A stretch of DNA of 64,000 nt from Phoebastria nigripes (taxonomy: Eukaryota > Chordata > Aves > Procellariiformes > Diomedeidae). Below the pieces are notes generated by a model, which was not told the DNA's origin, ran no database searches, and saw only the letters and a list, made by a program, of their open reading frames with translations. Location of the stretch: positions 373,531-437,530 of the forward strand of contig JAYKAV010002353.1 of NCBI GenBank assembly GCA_035582835.1, given 5' to 3'. The position numbers were made by a program, and so were the translations under genes. Of this stretch, positions 1 to 16,400 are shown in pieces (the first letter of the stretch is position 1; each line of letters begins with the position of its first letter).

Positions 1-4951
<4,951 letters not shown>

Positions 4952-5070
4952 TTTGCAGTGTTTAAGCAGTATCTTCATTTAGCTTTTCCTAAATGCAGCA
5001 AATTAGTTTGTTATTTCTGAGAGATGTATTTTTTAAAACAGGTATTTTCAGAGGTCTAAGTGTTAATGCA

Positions 5071-5076
5071 AATAAA
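5071..5076 (+). terminator. TEX30 polyadenylation signal
   Basis: This is a canonical AATAAA 120 nt after the TEX30 stop, followed by T-rich sequence. A second AATAAA at 5112-5117 is an alternative. The short 3' UTR is inferred. Confidence 0.6.
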
Positions 5077-5117
5077 ATATTTTTGTGTGAATGAAAAAAA
5101 TTATGCAACACAATAAA

Positions 5118-7218
5118 TAACTTTTTGAAGGAGGGACAGAAAATTTACCAAATATTTAATACCATGGCGGCATTGTTTTCTGTGTTTCTATGCAAATAAC
5201 CGTATATAACACCTAGTGCTCTGCATTAACAAGTAAATGCTTTTGACTGATATTTGAAGTAATATACTGGAAAGAATCTATTTTGACAGCAAATCTTTAG
5301 ATGCATTTCATTTCTGAATATATTACTGATGCTATACTTGTTTGAAATTAAAACCTACTGATCTGTAGAATTCTGCGAGCACATCCCCTGAGGCTGGCCA
5401 GCATAGGTTGTACTACTCTGCCTTGCTGCCGTATCCTGGCACTCCAGTGTGCTTCAAAACCTGTGACGCAGGTAGAGGAATCTCGTCATTTACAGTGTCG
5501 CTACCCTAGGGAGCCAGATGCTTGGCCTGTGCGGGGAAGGGGAGGAGGTAATGCAGGCACGGTTGTGCATGAGGAGCAAAGAACATGGGTCAGTTTTGAA
5601 AAGTCACCCTCCGGCAGCTTCCCTTGCGTAAAGGACTGGTCACAGAGGCCCTTTGGAGAGATGGGCATGGAAGACTATTAAATAAAAACTGATAAAAGAC
5701 AAATTATGTTTATACTGGTGGAGGAGCTCCTGGAGGAGGAAGCAGTTACGACATGTTGCACAAGGCTTCTGTCAGGAGGGCTCAGAAGAGGCAGGTGGGG
5801 GTCTGGACGTCATCACCCATTAGCAGAAGGAACTCGGGTCTTCAGCTGAGCTCTGACGTTGCAGAGTGGACGAAATACTTTGTGTGTGCTTGCAGCGGCA
5901 GCTTCCCCATTATGGGCTATGAGTAACCTGTTGGTATAACCAAAGGCTATAGCAATGTATTAATTGATTTCAGCCAAGTCATCAGCAAGTATCATCTGAG
6001 TGATGACCCCTGAGATGAAATGGCTGGTTGGTCCTGAGAAAAGCATCTTGGCTTTGCCTTCTGAGATGGTGGTCTCATCTCTACTGCCAAGAGTTGCCTA
6101 AAACCTGCTGCGGTCATTCTGCGTCTTACGGCTTGCAGCTTGCTGCTGCAGTGTGACCAGTGGAACATGAACAGGCAGCTTTAGCCTGGAGGGGGTTCTT
6201 GGGAGGAGCTGTTGTGTGTGACAGCGCAGAGCTGCTGAAGTGTATGCCGAGTCAGCCCTCGTGAGTGGAGAGGATTTCTATCATGTTTTGGTCAGGTGCC
6301 TAGATCGGATAGCTTTATGTTGGCGCTGTATTGTATAAAAGTTCTATTTAAGACTCTAGGTTAGTATAGTTAAATTCTAACATACATTGTTTACCACCAT
6401 GATCAAACAAACTATTCCTTAGGCTTGCTTTTACTATAGTAAAAATAATAGGCAGGTGAAAGTTAAAAATCAGATACAATATTCTTCTGTTGTTTCTCAC
6501 AAGATGCCTGAGGAATGCTGATCTCCCAGCAGTAATGTTGTTCAATAAGCACAGCACACTTCTAAATGTTTGCAAAGAAAATAACCATGTGGTTTTTAAA
6601 TTGACTGGCTGTGTTACAGAGAAAATAAATGGTCACTTTGGACTGGAAACATATGTGCTAACTTTAGAATTCGATGAATTTAGACTTGACTTTAAATCCA
6701 CCTATGGATCATTCCAGATGATGTTGAAATGCTCAGAAAGTAACAGTTGAATTACTTAGTATCAGCAAGTATTTTAAAACTAGACTAGACTGTTGAAACA
6801 ATGATTGTTTTAGTTTCAGCAGTCACTGCACAATGCTACTTAATTCTTTTCATATTGCCAAAGAGACTGAGTTTTACAGGCAAAGCATCTGTGAAAAGTT
6901 GTATGGAACTTACAACTTTTATCTAATATTCCTAAAGTGTCCCACAGCACTGTGTTTTTCCTTCATGTTAAAAAGATATATTATAAACCCCACAACATTG
7001 TCTTTGAGAATACTGATTCTCTCAGAAGGAACAAAGTTATGGTCTGGAAAAGACGACTTTGGATAGCTACATGGGGTGGGGGAATAGATTTACAATTCTT
7101 ATCTGACCTTTTTTGCAGAACACGATTGTGAATAGACTCAGTATAACAAGCATGAGTAAAAAGTATCTGCATTTCCAAGGTATCTCAGGGCAGTAACACG
7201 ACTGATACAAACATGGTT
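5118..7218. other. Convergent intergenic spacer TEX30-POGLUT2
   Basis: No coding exon with conserved content was found on either strand. The open frames here are short and lack flanking splice sites. No recognisable CR1 or LTR sequence was seen. The spacer separates the 3' ends of two convergent genes. Confidence 0.5.
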
Positions 7219-7224
7219 TTTATT
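7219..7224 (-). terminator. POGLUT2 polyadenylation signal
   Basis: On the minus strand this reads AATAAA, about 230 nt past the POGLUT2 stop at 7453. It predicts a short 3' UTR. Confidence 0.5.
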
Positions 7225-7452
7225 TAAAAAAAAAAATATAAAAATGTTTTTGAACAAGGCTCTGCAACCACTGCATGATAAAAAGGAAATAGGGGGTGCT
7301 TGGTTTTCTTCCATATATAGATCACAATACAGTAAACTTTGTAATATCCATTGACATTATCCATTGGCATTTTAATCCAAATTTTTCTTCTTTCCTTAGG
7401 AAGGCATTCCGAATGTAGGTAAATATTCAAAAAATTATTTTATTTCTTTCTG

Positions 7453-7470
7453 TCAGAGTTCATCTTTGGC
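7453..7470 (-). CDS. POGLUT2: POGLUT2 terminal exon encoding only Ala-Lys-Asp-Glu-Leu
   Basis: After the exon at 7700-7804, which ends with the residues FPCTCHRKK and a GTACAG donor, a consensus acceptor (ctacag) at 7471-7476 opens 18 coding bases. They encode A-K-D-E-L and a stop. This restores the family-defining ER-retrieval signal. Without this splice the frame runs through the donor and stops after six unrelated residues, losing KDEL. Confidence 0.9.
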   Translation of the reverse strand, partial: AKDEL

Positions 7471-10400
7471 CTGTAGTCAAGAAAGAAGAAACATTTTTCA
7501 GTTAATTGGAAACTCAATTTTTAACTGTCTAGTCCTGCAAATAAGAAAAGAAAGAACATTAAGAAAAGTTTCTAAGTTCAATAGGTGTTAATGGTCTGGT
7601 AACTGATACCATGAGCTATTGAGCCATGGCTGTTCCAGTTTGGTTGAATATGAACTGAAGACATCCAGCACTTTACGTTTAACGGTGTATGTACTGTACC
7701 TTTTTTCTGTGGCAAGTACATGGAAAAAGGTCATCATCAGGCTGCTGCACCTTCTCCATCCCATCTCTGATTTTTGGCTCACTCACTTGCAAGCTGGCAT
7801 ATTCCTAGTTTTAAAAAAGGGAGGTATCGTTAATTCATAAACTTTAGATTGTACATCTGGTTGTAAGTACTGCACCAACTCAGCTGAGTCATTCTGCAAA
7901 AACTCTGGGGCTACACAATCTGTTACTCCATATTGTGTCGCAGACAGGGTAAGCAGATACTTAACTGCAGACAGGAGCCCCTTCGGCTGCCTCACTGGAG
8001 TTTCGGTATTGCGGTGCTAATGCAGAGATATTTTCAGCTGTGGTTCACAGGGCGTGCGTCTGATGTGGAATTCTTTGATCATTGTGGGCAACATATTCTT
8101 GCAGATTAGATCAAGATTTAGGGGATCCGATTGCTTCTCTCAAACCGCCAGTGTAGTCTTAAGGGGTTTCATAGGAAATAACTGCATGCAATGTTTGTAA
8201 ACCAACTGAAGTTCTTAACTGCTGCTGCTTGCTTTGTGGCTTCGAGTACCGGACTGGCCAATTTCCAGCAGCTCCGTTGCCCTGAATTCTTTCTGTGGGA
8301 TTTCTATTTTTGTGGTAGTAGCCATTAAAAATATACTAACCTGGAAAAGTTTGAAATAGTAACAAAAAATGTGATCGCCCATGAGATTGTTTCTTGCAAA
8401 TTCTTGCCCAGATTTTGCAATATTTTTTGCCTGTCAAAGAAAATAAAAGTTTTTTTAAAATTCTCAAAAAATAGTAGTTATTTCGGTATTGATTCTGGAG
8501 TTAAGTATAGTCTTGACAGTTTAGAATAACATTTATTTTTATTTAAGCATTCTTAATTTTAAAAGTAAGGCATTCTTATGAAAATACTCCTAGTTTTTCC
8601 AAAGTTCAATTTAATTTCAAATTAAGGGCAGTATTATGTATTTTTTAAAAAGTGTTTTTCTTATTTGTAGAGTTGATGACAATAATTTTGAAGTCCCTCT
8701 AATAGATTTTTTTGTTTTAAAGAAGTGCACTTTTTGCTCTCTCTATTTTGTCTAGAAACATTGCCGAGTACTTCTAAATGTGTATTTACCTCTTCATCAT
8801 GCTCTTTTGCCCACTGTAGTTTTTCTAGTAGATCACTCAGGTCACTTTTAAATGGAATATAATGTTTCCATGGCTGCAGCTCGTTATAAAAATGCTCATA
8901 GTAGATGGAGTCCTGCTTTAGCACCACACTGTTTCCTGCTAGTAGATACGGCAATCTGTATGCTGCCACTGTGCCATCAATATTAATTTGGTATTTATAC
9001 TGGAAAGAAAATGACCATAAGTTATTAACAAACAGAAGATCCAAGTAGCTCAGTTAGGTTATATTGTCGTGAGGGCACTGGTATTACTGACTTGCCGATA
9101 TTGAGAAATGTAGGATTGGCTAGGCAAGCATCAGTGTTTAAGTAGCTTTTATTATTTAGTTTGGAATTCATCACAGTGCAGGGTACACAGAGATGCCCTC
9201 TTCATCAATTAAGTTCTCCGGAAATTCTTAGACGCTCATCCTCGGATGTGAGGGTAGATGTGCCACTTCATCCACTGATTTTCCCACTATGTTAGTTATG
9301 TTAGTAGTCCTGATCGCTGAATCAGGAAAAAGAAATAAAAAGGAACTTGGAGTTACATAGATCACACAAGGTTCTACAGAACCTTTAGATGTAAATCAAA
9401 CATTATTATCCTCAGTGTAAGAGCTACATAGCAGTTAATCCCACTGGAGGGATGCCTATTCATGCTTGTTATTGGTGTTGTGCTGAAAAACTAAAAATCA
9501 CTTTATTATCAATAATATATACAAAGTTATTTGATAATGGGAAACACTGAGAACCTAGTTCTATGAAAAATGGTTAGTGGCTTACCTTAAAAAAATCAAA
9601 AAACGAAATGTGCTTAACAATGGGACCATAGAGGCTTTCATCATGTTTAAAAAAAAAAAAGTTTGTGAAAGCAGCATCTATGATCTCTGGGTATTTTCTG
9701 CTCAGTTTTACAAGTTCAAGCCTCTCTTTGCGGCTGTCACGTCCTCTCCAGAATGCTGTGGTATTCTTGTCTTCCCATGACGGGCCAGTATTTGCTTGAA
9801 CTGACATCATATCCAGACTGACTCTGAAGGAGAAAGAAGTGATTTAATAGTGAAGCCTACTGGAAATTTTTTTAAGTGCAATGACTTAAGAGAGTTTACA
9901 GTACCAATAGGCAAATACCAAGGATGAAGGTGAGTCATGAGCACACCCGTATGTGTATTCTATCAGTATTTTTGTAGCAATAAAAATAGATAAGGAATGT
10001 CAAGTTCACAGGCCTGTGGCAAGACAGCATCAGTTCAACGACAATATGGCNTGTGGAAAGAGTACCTGTCAGTTGTCATGGAAAAAAGCAGCTAAAAGTG
10101 GATATGGTTGCCAGACAGATGAAGGTGATACAGGGTAACACAACAGCTGATAATGGTGATGAGGCAGTCATGATAGTCCAAAGCAAGGTTTTTATGTAAC
10201 TAGCTTAATACAACATGTTTCACTTCCTTTGCTAAATTAAAACACATAAACTGGGGGGGCAGGAGGGAGCAAATCTAGGAAAAGTCTTGATAATAAAGAC
10301 AAGGAACCTGAACTGAATGCAGTGAAATGATAAACAAGTTCAAAGTGGATAACAAAGATCTCTTAGAAGCTGGCTTTGTAGTGTTTCAGGACAGCAACAN

Positions 10401-13400
10401 AGCAGTTACAAAGGCCAGCTACGATCAGTAATCCAAGTGGGAGATGGTAGGTCCCAGGTCGAGAATTGTGGCTACGCAGGGCTTTAAAAGGTACAGAAAA
10501 AAGACTCTAGGAAAATCAGGAGGAGAGAGACCTGGCCAGTTGTCAACATGTTCATGTAGGGGAAACAAAGCAAACAAACAAAATACCTACCCTCGAAACA
10601 TTCCCTCTACGTGCTGTTTTCAGTGACTTGACCATGAATAGATTAATTTTGATTTTTTAAATAAAACAGTGAAGTATTTTAATATATGTCATTTATGTTA
10701 TATAATACATAACTTGGTTAATGTTAAGATACTGATTACGCAGTTATTGCCTACCTACTGGGTGCCAATGTCTCAATGAATAAAGAGTAAAACGGTTAAT
10801 ACACTGTTAATACAAATATCTTTTTGGAAGATAATTCACTGTGAATTTTGTGAAAATTTTAAGCAATTTCTTACCGTCCCATAGTCTCCAAAACTGAGTC
10901 TGTTAAGTCATATGTTGGCATGACAATGTCTTTTGACTCACTGGATCCACACCATGAGAAGATGGGGTGCAGGTTCTGTGGGGACTTCTTTTTCTCCAGA
11001 GGCCAGTCCCCCAAATTAACAAAAAATTCTACATCTGGCATTTTCACCTAAACAGAAGCAAAGTAGGCACAAATGCATTTTAATACAAAGCAGTATTCTT
11101 CTGCTGACATCTTGCATTTTGAAAACAACCTCACTAAGAGCAAAAATAGTCAGGTCTCTAATATACTTAATGTACCTGTAATAAATCGTTGAAGTTTAGA
11201 AACATATTAGAAGTACTGCGACCACAGAGTAAAGCCTACAAGATAATAATTTTTTTTTTTAAAGATTTGCACAAAGACATATAAATGCTCTCTCTTTTTT
11301 TTTAAGGGATAGGAACACCCCAGTTTAGAGGATGGTTTCTTGTTATACTTTACATGATTGGCCACACAATCTTTGTACCAGGCTAGCACTGGGATCTAGT
11401 AAGCAATCGTATAGTTCCAAGGTAACTTGAACCACCTTGTTGACTGTATGGAAAATTGCTGTTGGGTGGTAAATTAGTTTTCTGTCACATCAGTGAACTG
11501 ATTTGCCCTGTGTCTGCACGATGACTAAATCCAACAGAAGAGAAGTAACAGAAATGAACAGCCATGACAGGAAGACCACATTTAGTCAGCACTGGCGTTA
11601 ATTATTAAGCATAACACCCTCACTTATATGGAACCATATCTGAAATCACTGTCGCAGCTAAAAAGCAAGCAATAGCCAGGAAATGTTGTAACAAGAAGAC
11701 AGAGGGCATAATTTCGCTGCTATATGAAACTTCGATGCACCCCCATCTTGAGCATTGTGTGTGGTTCTGGTATTTGCAAACAAAGTAAGAGAAGGTACAA
11801 AGAAAGGCAGCTACTATGATAGGGATGGACCAGCTGCCTTGTGAGGAGAAACCGAAAATGGTGGGACACTTCAGTTTGGAGAGCAGAAGGCTGAAGGCGA
11901 CATATCGTTGAGTTTAACAGAACCCTGAAGGCATGTATAATGTCAGTGCAGAACTGATGCCATATCTGTTCTTAGTTCACCCTCTTCATGACATCATTAA
12001 TTTTTTAAAATACAAATCTCCACTACATCCCTCTCAGTTGCCTCTTTCAAAGCAAAAGAATCCTAGTCAAATTAGCTTGTCTTTGCACGCCCGAACAGCC
12101 TTCTTGCTATGCAGTTCTTTTTGAGAAAGTAAAACGAGAACGGCACCGTTTTCACAAGATAGGCACATCACAGGTTTTATACTGTGAAATAATCTTTTTT
12201 TCTTTTGTTTTTGCCTCCCTCCTGAATAAGTCTTAATTGGGTATTTGACTATTATGAACATCTGATTATTATAGTGGCATTTTTGGAAAACTGTTGGAAT
12301 AACTCCAAGACCTCTGTCCTGACTACTAGATACAGACTACTACTACTACAGATAATTTAGAGATCATGATTGTATGTGTGTGTTTAGGACGTTTTGTTCA
12401 ANTGTTATCATCAACTATCTTAATATCTACATGAGAAAATATCTTCTCTGAAGAAAGAACAATTATGAATGTTAATAATTCTCAAATTAAAATATACATA
12501 TACATATAAAAATAGAGTTTTTACAAATTGCTGACTCCTCATCATATATATGCATCAAAGCATTTCTCCTCTCAAACCCCTTTATTCTTCAGATCAGAAT
12601 GGCCGGTCACAGGCTAACATTTCAGGATTCTTCTGGTGGCCCAAATAGGTTTCATTAAGTTTCTAATTTAATTTATCTTTATGGACAGAGATAGAAATTA
12701 ATAATTTGCCAAATATCAAACACCCTCCTAAATGGTTGAAGATATTCTTCTCTAACTTGATGACACGGGAACACCTTTGGCAGAGACATCCAGAAATTCT
12801 AAAGACGGAGACCCAAAGCAGTACTTTTTGTCTTCAGTATACAGACCGACAGAAAAGGTTTTATTGTGTACCTTCATTTCAAAGGGGGTGTGGCTACACG
12901 TTCTTAGCTTCAGCACTAAACTTTATTAGTACAGTGCCATCTAATGGTTATAATGGACATAGAAAAGCTACAAATTATATTTTCTCTACATCCTCAATGG
13001 CAGAATCATTCAACAGGTTAAATCTTCTTCTCCAATCCAATAGATCTATTGTCTTTCAGTGACACTGTCTTAATAGATTCCTGAAGTATTTAACGGGGAT
13101 GAGACAAATTGTGTTTTCTAGATCTGTAAACAGTTTCTGTCTTTGGAGTTAGCAAATCTTTTCCAACATTTAGCCTAAATACCTTTGATGCAATTTAATT
13201 CCATTATTTCTTGGCCAACGCTACTGACACCGAGAACAGCTTACTTCCATCTTCCATAGAGCAACCTTTTAGATAATTAAAGGCTACATTCATGTCTTCC
13301 CTTAGACACTGTTAGATGAAACAATCCCCGCTTAAATGAATCTTCATTTGTATGTCTAGTCATCATTCTTACCACTTTCCTGTGCAATGTCAGTAATTGA

Positions 13401-16400
13401 ACAATCTTTCTTGAAGCACGACATCCAAAGGCAGACACAGTACCATAACTGACCCATTACTAATCCTGAGTATAGTGGAAAGGCTACTTTACATTTCTTT
13501 CATGTATTTGTTCTGTTAATGTGTGTGTTTAGCTTTTCGCAACAGCATGCCACTGTTGACTCATGTTAAATTTGTGATACTGTAACCTTCACACTTTTCT
13601 GCAGAAAATAACCACTCACTCCCTATTTTAAATAGGTGTCATAACTATATGACTTATCCAGCCTTTGTGTAGTATCCTGCCCTTGTCACTTTATTTTATC
13701 CATTTTTTCATACAATTTCTCTTACTTGTTAAGAAAATTTTTAGTTATGATGCTGTACCGTGAGGTGCTTGCACGTTCTTTCATTTGTGTTATCTGAAAA
13801 TTCAATAAGCGTATTCTCTAGTCCATCATTCAGTCAAATATAACTAAGTTATTAAATGGGGACTGAACCTAGAACAAATCACTGAAGAATACATTTGTGA
13901 CACCTTTCGTCTCTCTGGAAACATTGCCAACTATTATTTAAGTAAGGCTTTCCAAGCAGGTTACAGTAGTTTCTTCTAGGCAAAGTTTCCCTATCTTGTT
14001 CATGAGAAACTCGTGAGACTTACCCTCAAAAACCTAACTAAAATTAAGATACTTGACATCCATAGAGGAAGCCTATTATCTTGTTATAGAAAGAAATTAT
14101 ATAGTTATTAGACTTATTTTTTATGATAAATCCATGTTGTTTAATACCAATTACCTTATCTTTCAGCTGCTTATAAATAATGTGTTTATTTTTTATTAGA
14201 TTTTTAAGGAATTTTTTTTAGGTGAACAACTCCATACTTCAGTAGCTCTTCTCTCTTCTTTCTCTCCTTTTTAAAAGACAAAGCGCTTTGTCTTTTTACC
14301 GTCAAAACCAGATATTAACTCAGATATCTTTGTATTTCTCTTACTACTCTCTTCATGTAATAATCACATGTTTGTGTGTGCTGAAGCTTCAGCCCTGCTA
14401 TATTCTGTCACTATGTACGTAATGTCAGTTTTTTTCCAAAGTTTCCCTAGGAAAGAGTCTGCGTGGTGCTTTTTGCTTGTACATCAAGGGAGTTTCCCCA
14501 CATGCCATGTGTTGGGCTTTTGGTGCTCTTTCTCAACCCTCCCCATCTTGTTTTTAACATATGGAATTTAATGGAGAACGATATACATTCCCTATTTTTT
14601 TCAGTCATCCTGTAAAATGTACTAGCAGAGACAGAATTTTCTATTAGATGCTATGGGATGATTTATTTAGTCTATAAGAAAAAAAAAACAAAACACACTC
14701 TGTCCAAATCTATCACACTCTCCCATAAAAGCCTGCTATTCAATTAACATTTGTGATACTCCATACACTGATCAGATAGCATTCTAGAACATGCCGACTT
14801 CAAACAAGGAAAATCCATCTGACCTTTCCATTATTAATCAAAGAACAAGAAGGGCTTTTTGACAGAAATAGCAACAAATATGCTGAAGTATATTTGTTAA
14901 GCCCCGGCTTCTATAAATTAGGACATATAGAATAAATGACTGTACAGATGTACTCACTTTTCTTGTCAAAGAAAGCAGTATAGCATCCATGAAAATTCTG
15001 AAGCCAACATGTTCCCCATACGTCTTTATATAAACCTGAAAATAAACAAAGGTTTTACTGGTCTGATGTTTTCATTTCAGAGAACGGCTGGCACAATTTA
15101 GAGCTCTTTTAATCACTTAGTGAGTAACTAGTCCAACAGATTGTATGGCTGTACAGATTTAGGAATCAGCTGGGAAACTTTAGAAATCTCATCTCTCTAA
15201 CTCATCACAGAAAAGTAACCAAAAAAAAAAGGACAAGCTTTGGTTTCTTTTGCAGACGTTTTAGGTCTGTCTCATGGAAGCGGAAACTGGTTGCCTGTTT
15301 CTGTTGTGTTCCATTGTTCTTATTTCCATATGAAACTCTATTGAAGTCAGTACAGTTTTGTTAAAAAGAATTGTAGCTCTGATCCTCAGTGGAGCTTAAA
15401 GTGGTATTTCTTTACCTCAGAATTATGCACAACGTAATTTATTGATGCATGTCAAATTAGATGATCGTGACACTCCACAGCAATATTACTCAGAGAACAG
15501 GAAACTGAATTAGCATTTAGGAGACTTGGGTCTGTGCCCAGTATTCATATTGATTGCTTGGAAAGTAATTTACCTTCACTGTGCTTCAGTTGCTTCAGTT
15601 GTAACGTGGACAAAAAGCACGTTACAAAGTAGGACAGATATTGTTGAGCTCATATACAAACTGCAAAACATTCAAGGACAGAGAAGCAAGCAAAGGAAGT
15701 TTCTTAAAGAACAGACTATAAGAAGCCTTTCAACTGGCAACAGCCAAACAGCCTAGTTGTATGACTTGCCACCAAATCCCCGTATGGACTTCAGATCAAC
15801 CCATTCCATACCTCATTATCTTTGATGGTGTAATGACACAAACTCTGTCTTTGTCCAAACCTCTGTGGAATTTCTTTTGCAATCTTATCTGGATCAACAA
15901 TGGGAAAATTTGCTAGATCTCTTTGAATCTGTGGAATGATTTGAGGGCAGTTCATCTCTTCCAGCCATGCACTGCTCTCCTCCTGAGGGCAGTCACAGTT
16001 TTCATGGTAAATAGGTCCTATCAGGAACATAATTATTATTTTATTTTTAATAAGTCACACTATTGAGCTGTTGAGATCACAAAAGAGGGTCAGGCACTGA
16101 GCATTCATTGCTTAGGGCCAAACCTTCAGCAACTCTAAATGGACATGTCTGAACTTTTTTTGACTCCAGTGGAGTCACGCCAAGCTACATCAGCTTCTGT
16201 GTGAGCCCTCTGCACGTATTTGCCAGGCAACAGCTTCACAGCATTTGTTTCTTTTCATTATTTTGAATAGTACGAGCAGGACACTTATAANGAATCCATA
16301 ATTCCAATGGGATTTGATAGCCCGCAGAATCCTATGCTAATCCTAGAGGACGTTCTGGGACACAGTTTGTGAGAAAAAGCCATGATAGGAAATCTGTGTG

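Noticed and set aside
7681..7804. POGLUT2 ending in a non-KDEL tail read straight through 7700
   Set aside because: A consensus donor at 7699 and a downstream exon giving AKDEL restore the family C-terminus.
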